From assembly GCA_016800925.1 (NCBI GenBank), contig JABCPU010000205.1:1-64000 (forward strand): a stretch of DNA of 64,000 bases, in the 5' to 3' direction. The stretch is from Suillus spraguei. Its lineage: Eukaryota; Basidiomycota; Agaricomycetes; Boletales; Suillaceae. A program made the position numbers and the translations under genes. This document shows positions 62,101 through 64,000 of the stretch, piece after piece (the stretch's first letter is position 1; every line of letters begins with the position of its first letter). A model generated the notes under the pieces. That model saw only the letters and a list, made by a program, of their open reading frames with translations. It made no database searches and had not been told where the DNA came from.

Positions 62101-64000
62101 TGACATGGATTCTTACTTCGGTGTCTTTGTGTGTCCCTTTCAACAAATCACGTGACGTATTTAGCACTGATATATCTGTACAGCCGAGGCGTGGAAGGGA
62201 ACGCACAGCAGCCACGAGGTCAGTGTTATGTATAACTCCCATTGAATCATCTGCTGAATATTTCTGAATACTAAAGCACACGGTTTACTTCAAGGCATAT
62301 GATGCCAGAGCCTGCTGCTTCACCAACATTCTTGGCTTTTGGCGTCGACTCTCACAACACATCCACGCAGGGCAACAACACCTTCACTAGTGTACGGGGT
62401 CGCGTTCCTCCATTGAGAGGACAGTCGAGCAACGAAATTCTTGCGAGGCATCGATTGAACGAAGCAGAGAGAGGTGCTCAAAGTTCGCCTCTTGATCCAT
62501 TCTGGTCCAGCAGGCATGATGCCCCTGCACACAACCCTGCACCCCACTCTTCATGGGAGTCCTTAATGCAAGCACATGATCGTGACTATGAAAGAATGAG
62601 AACGATGCGTGATATGATGGAGCGGAATGGTCCCAACAGCGAACGATCTGACTTGCTCTCCAGGCGCAACGTTTCTCAGCCTCACCAGGGACCCCCCGGA
62701 AGACCTGGGAATGCTAATCGCCTCACATTACTTCCATGGCGGTCTCCATTGCTTCAAAATTCATCTACTCCAGCAAATTCCGGATCATCATCCACTTTCA
62801 GTAGTTCCGGTCCCACTGCTCATAATCCATACCGAAATACTGCAGACCGGCCTCGAGAACGGCAAGAAGCGATGCCACCAGAAGAACGCACGCCTATTCG
62901 GACCTTAAGGCAACGGGCTGGCCTGACACGCGGAACATCTCGAGCAGAGGGTACCCGTATTCGATCGATGTTTCGGACGATGGCAAGGAGAAATATGGGC
63001 GATTACATGGTGTGTATGCTTTGCTGTGGTTGCTGGGGTGTTCCTCATGTTTGTTTTTCGGATAAAGCCGGATGAGCTATTTGACTCGTCGTATGAGGGA
63101 TTGTTGTCACTAGGCGAAACGCTTGGGGAAGTCAGGTCGAAAGCCACGCCTGCTGACGTCATTGCATCGCTTCCAACGGGGACCTATCAAGCATGGGCTA
63201 AAGAAGACAGCGAGACACGGTGTCCAATATGTTTGGATGATGCACGTATCTATCAAATTCATTCAGTGACGTATCGTGCTTATCTTTATTCTGTAGTACG
63301 GGCGTGATGATCCCGTCACGAAGCTCGTTGAATGTACCCATTGGTTGCACAAAGCTTGTTTGGAGGTATCCTTGGCTGCTTCTTTCTTTTTCACTTGCTG
63401 ACGAGTTACCCTTCCAGCAATGGCTGAAGACAGCGAATACTTGCCCTGTATGTCGCAAAAAGGTCAAGGATTCTCCGAAATGCCCGTACAGGACAAGCAT
63501 AATGACAAATATGGGGGCTGATGGGCCAGGGTCAAGAGAACCCGAGGTGGGAGCAAGCGGCAATCACGGCCGGGCATCGAACTCAGACTCTACCTCTGGG
63601 GTTGTTGCCATGCGTTTGGGTGAACTAATCAATCGTGCTCGCCGAGGGTCCAATGCCCAATCAGGGAGTGGCACTCAGCAACAATCATTGACCCGTGTCC
63701 AAACGATTGTTGGTACTCCTACAGAGCCGGTGGCAGTGACAAGGTTTAATGGTGGTGGAACTCATTTCCATCATCATCATCACCACTATCTCCACATCCA
63801 TCCACCACGTCAAGAGCAATCCCACGGTTCACAGTTCATAGATCCTTATCATCAACCTCCCAGCTCAACTGCCAGTGCAGGCCAAAGTACCGGATCCCGC
63901 GCCTTCCCACCTGTCCAGAATGTCAGCGGACCTCGTCCTAATGTGTCAAATCGCCCAGTGCTTTCTCGCCCGACTTCCTGGTTTGGCTCAATGACAAATC
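59103..64000 (+). CDS. RING-H2 E3 ubiquitin ligase, long disordered N-terminus (partial at right edge)
   Basis: The gene starts MSSEYPSHLHVSFAPNPTSF at 59103 and is still open at the window end. More than 1,100 residues of low-complexity Ser/Arg/Pro/Thr-rich sequence come first, in several exons with short introns. They contain a repeated 37-residue unit at 60231-60452 (VHRGLNSGSSNLSWAAL and VHRVPTSGSSDLTWAAL) and an acidic patch (DEDDDDPSHPDN). A RING-H2 follows: CPICLDD near 63221, then across an intron DDPVTKLVECTHWLHKACLE and, across another, QWLKTANTCPVCRKK. The C-X2-C, C-X-H-X2-H and C-X2-C ligands are all visible. Just before it lies LFDSSYEGLLSLGETLGEV. After the RING is a further disordered tail with a His-rich run at 63763-63811. 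It probably transfers ubiquitin with an E2; membrane segments were not identified. The 3' end and full length are unknown. Confidence 0.8.
60231..60452 (+). repeat. 111-bp in-frame tandem repeat within the RING gene
   Basis: Two units start CAGGCAA(G/A)GTGT(C/T)CATCG at 60231 and 60342, exactly 111 bp (37 codons) apart. Both encode VHR...SGSS(N/D)L(S/T)WAAL followed by a R(P/S)SPPVA segment. The whole number of codons preserves the frame, so this is a recent coding duplication in a disordered region. Confidence 0.8.

Noticed and set aside
63763..63811. CAT/CAC repeat as a possible microsatellite only
   Set aside because: It is in frame within the RING protein and encodes a His-rich run, so it is better reported as part of the coding sequence.

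Overview
The window reads as nuclear DNA of a mushroom-forming basidiomycete (Agaricomycetes). Nearly every recognisable gene is cut by many introns of about 50-60 bp, the GC content is moderate, and the gene set is typical of that group: DUF6533 membrane protein, F-box/LRR proteins, FAS1 protein, GH31 alpha-glucosidases, bifunctional ARG5,6, calcineurin A, a CaM-kinase and an HMG-box regulator. The exact species cannot be read from the sequence. All exon structures were assembled by eye from splice signals and protein continuity.

Layout. 0-5 kb: a possible CHAT-domain remnant, an alpha/beta hydrolase (-) and a DUF6533 membrane protein (+). 5.2-7.1 kb: a mobile-element scar, made of a TIR element of about 1.36 kb followed directly by a 5'-truncated LINE. 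7-11 kb: poorly recognisable, probably decaying minus-strand frames. 11.2-15.7 kb: CaM-kinase (-), FAS1 protein (-) and a Tom6-like protein (+). 15.7-18 kb: gene-poor, with a 180-bp tandem duplication. 18-19.6 kb: HMG-box factor (-). 19.7-22.9 kb: nothing recognisable. 22.9-27 kb: uridine phosphorylase (+) and an F-box protein (-). 28.3-45.8 kb: two tandem GH31 alpha-glucosidase genes (+). Between them sits a 6.25-kb, apparently intact non-LTR retrotransposon with a 12-bp target-site duplication. 46.4-54 kb: a dense housekeeping block of ARG5,6 (+), calcineurin A (+), elongin-C (-) and UBC13 (+). 54.6-58.2 kb: a second F-box protein with one apparent frameshift, and a small secreted/membrane protein. 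59.1 kb to the end: a long disordered RING-H2 E3 ligase that runs off the window.

Functional links are general rather than operonic. CaM-kinase and calcineurin A are opposing Ca2+/calmodulin effectors. Elongin-C, UBC13, the F-box proteins and the RING protein all belong to ubiquitin pathways. The two GH31 enzymes probably act on the same extracellular or wall-associated alpha-glucosides. I found no wholly new system. The most notable structure is the retrotransposon: its two long reading frames are joined through a 69-codon middle frame by two stop/start overlaps (ATGA, then TAATG), which suggests coupled termination-reinitiation. Other points worth checking are two GC-AG introns with the same donor context, a 12-nt microexon in UBC13, and single-base frameshifts in the FAS1 and second F-box genes.
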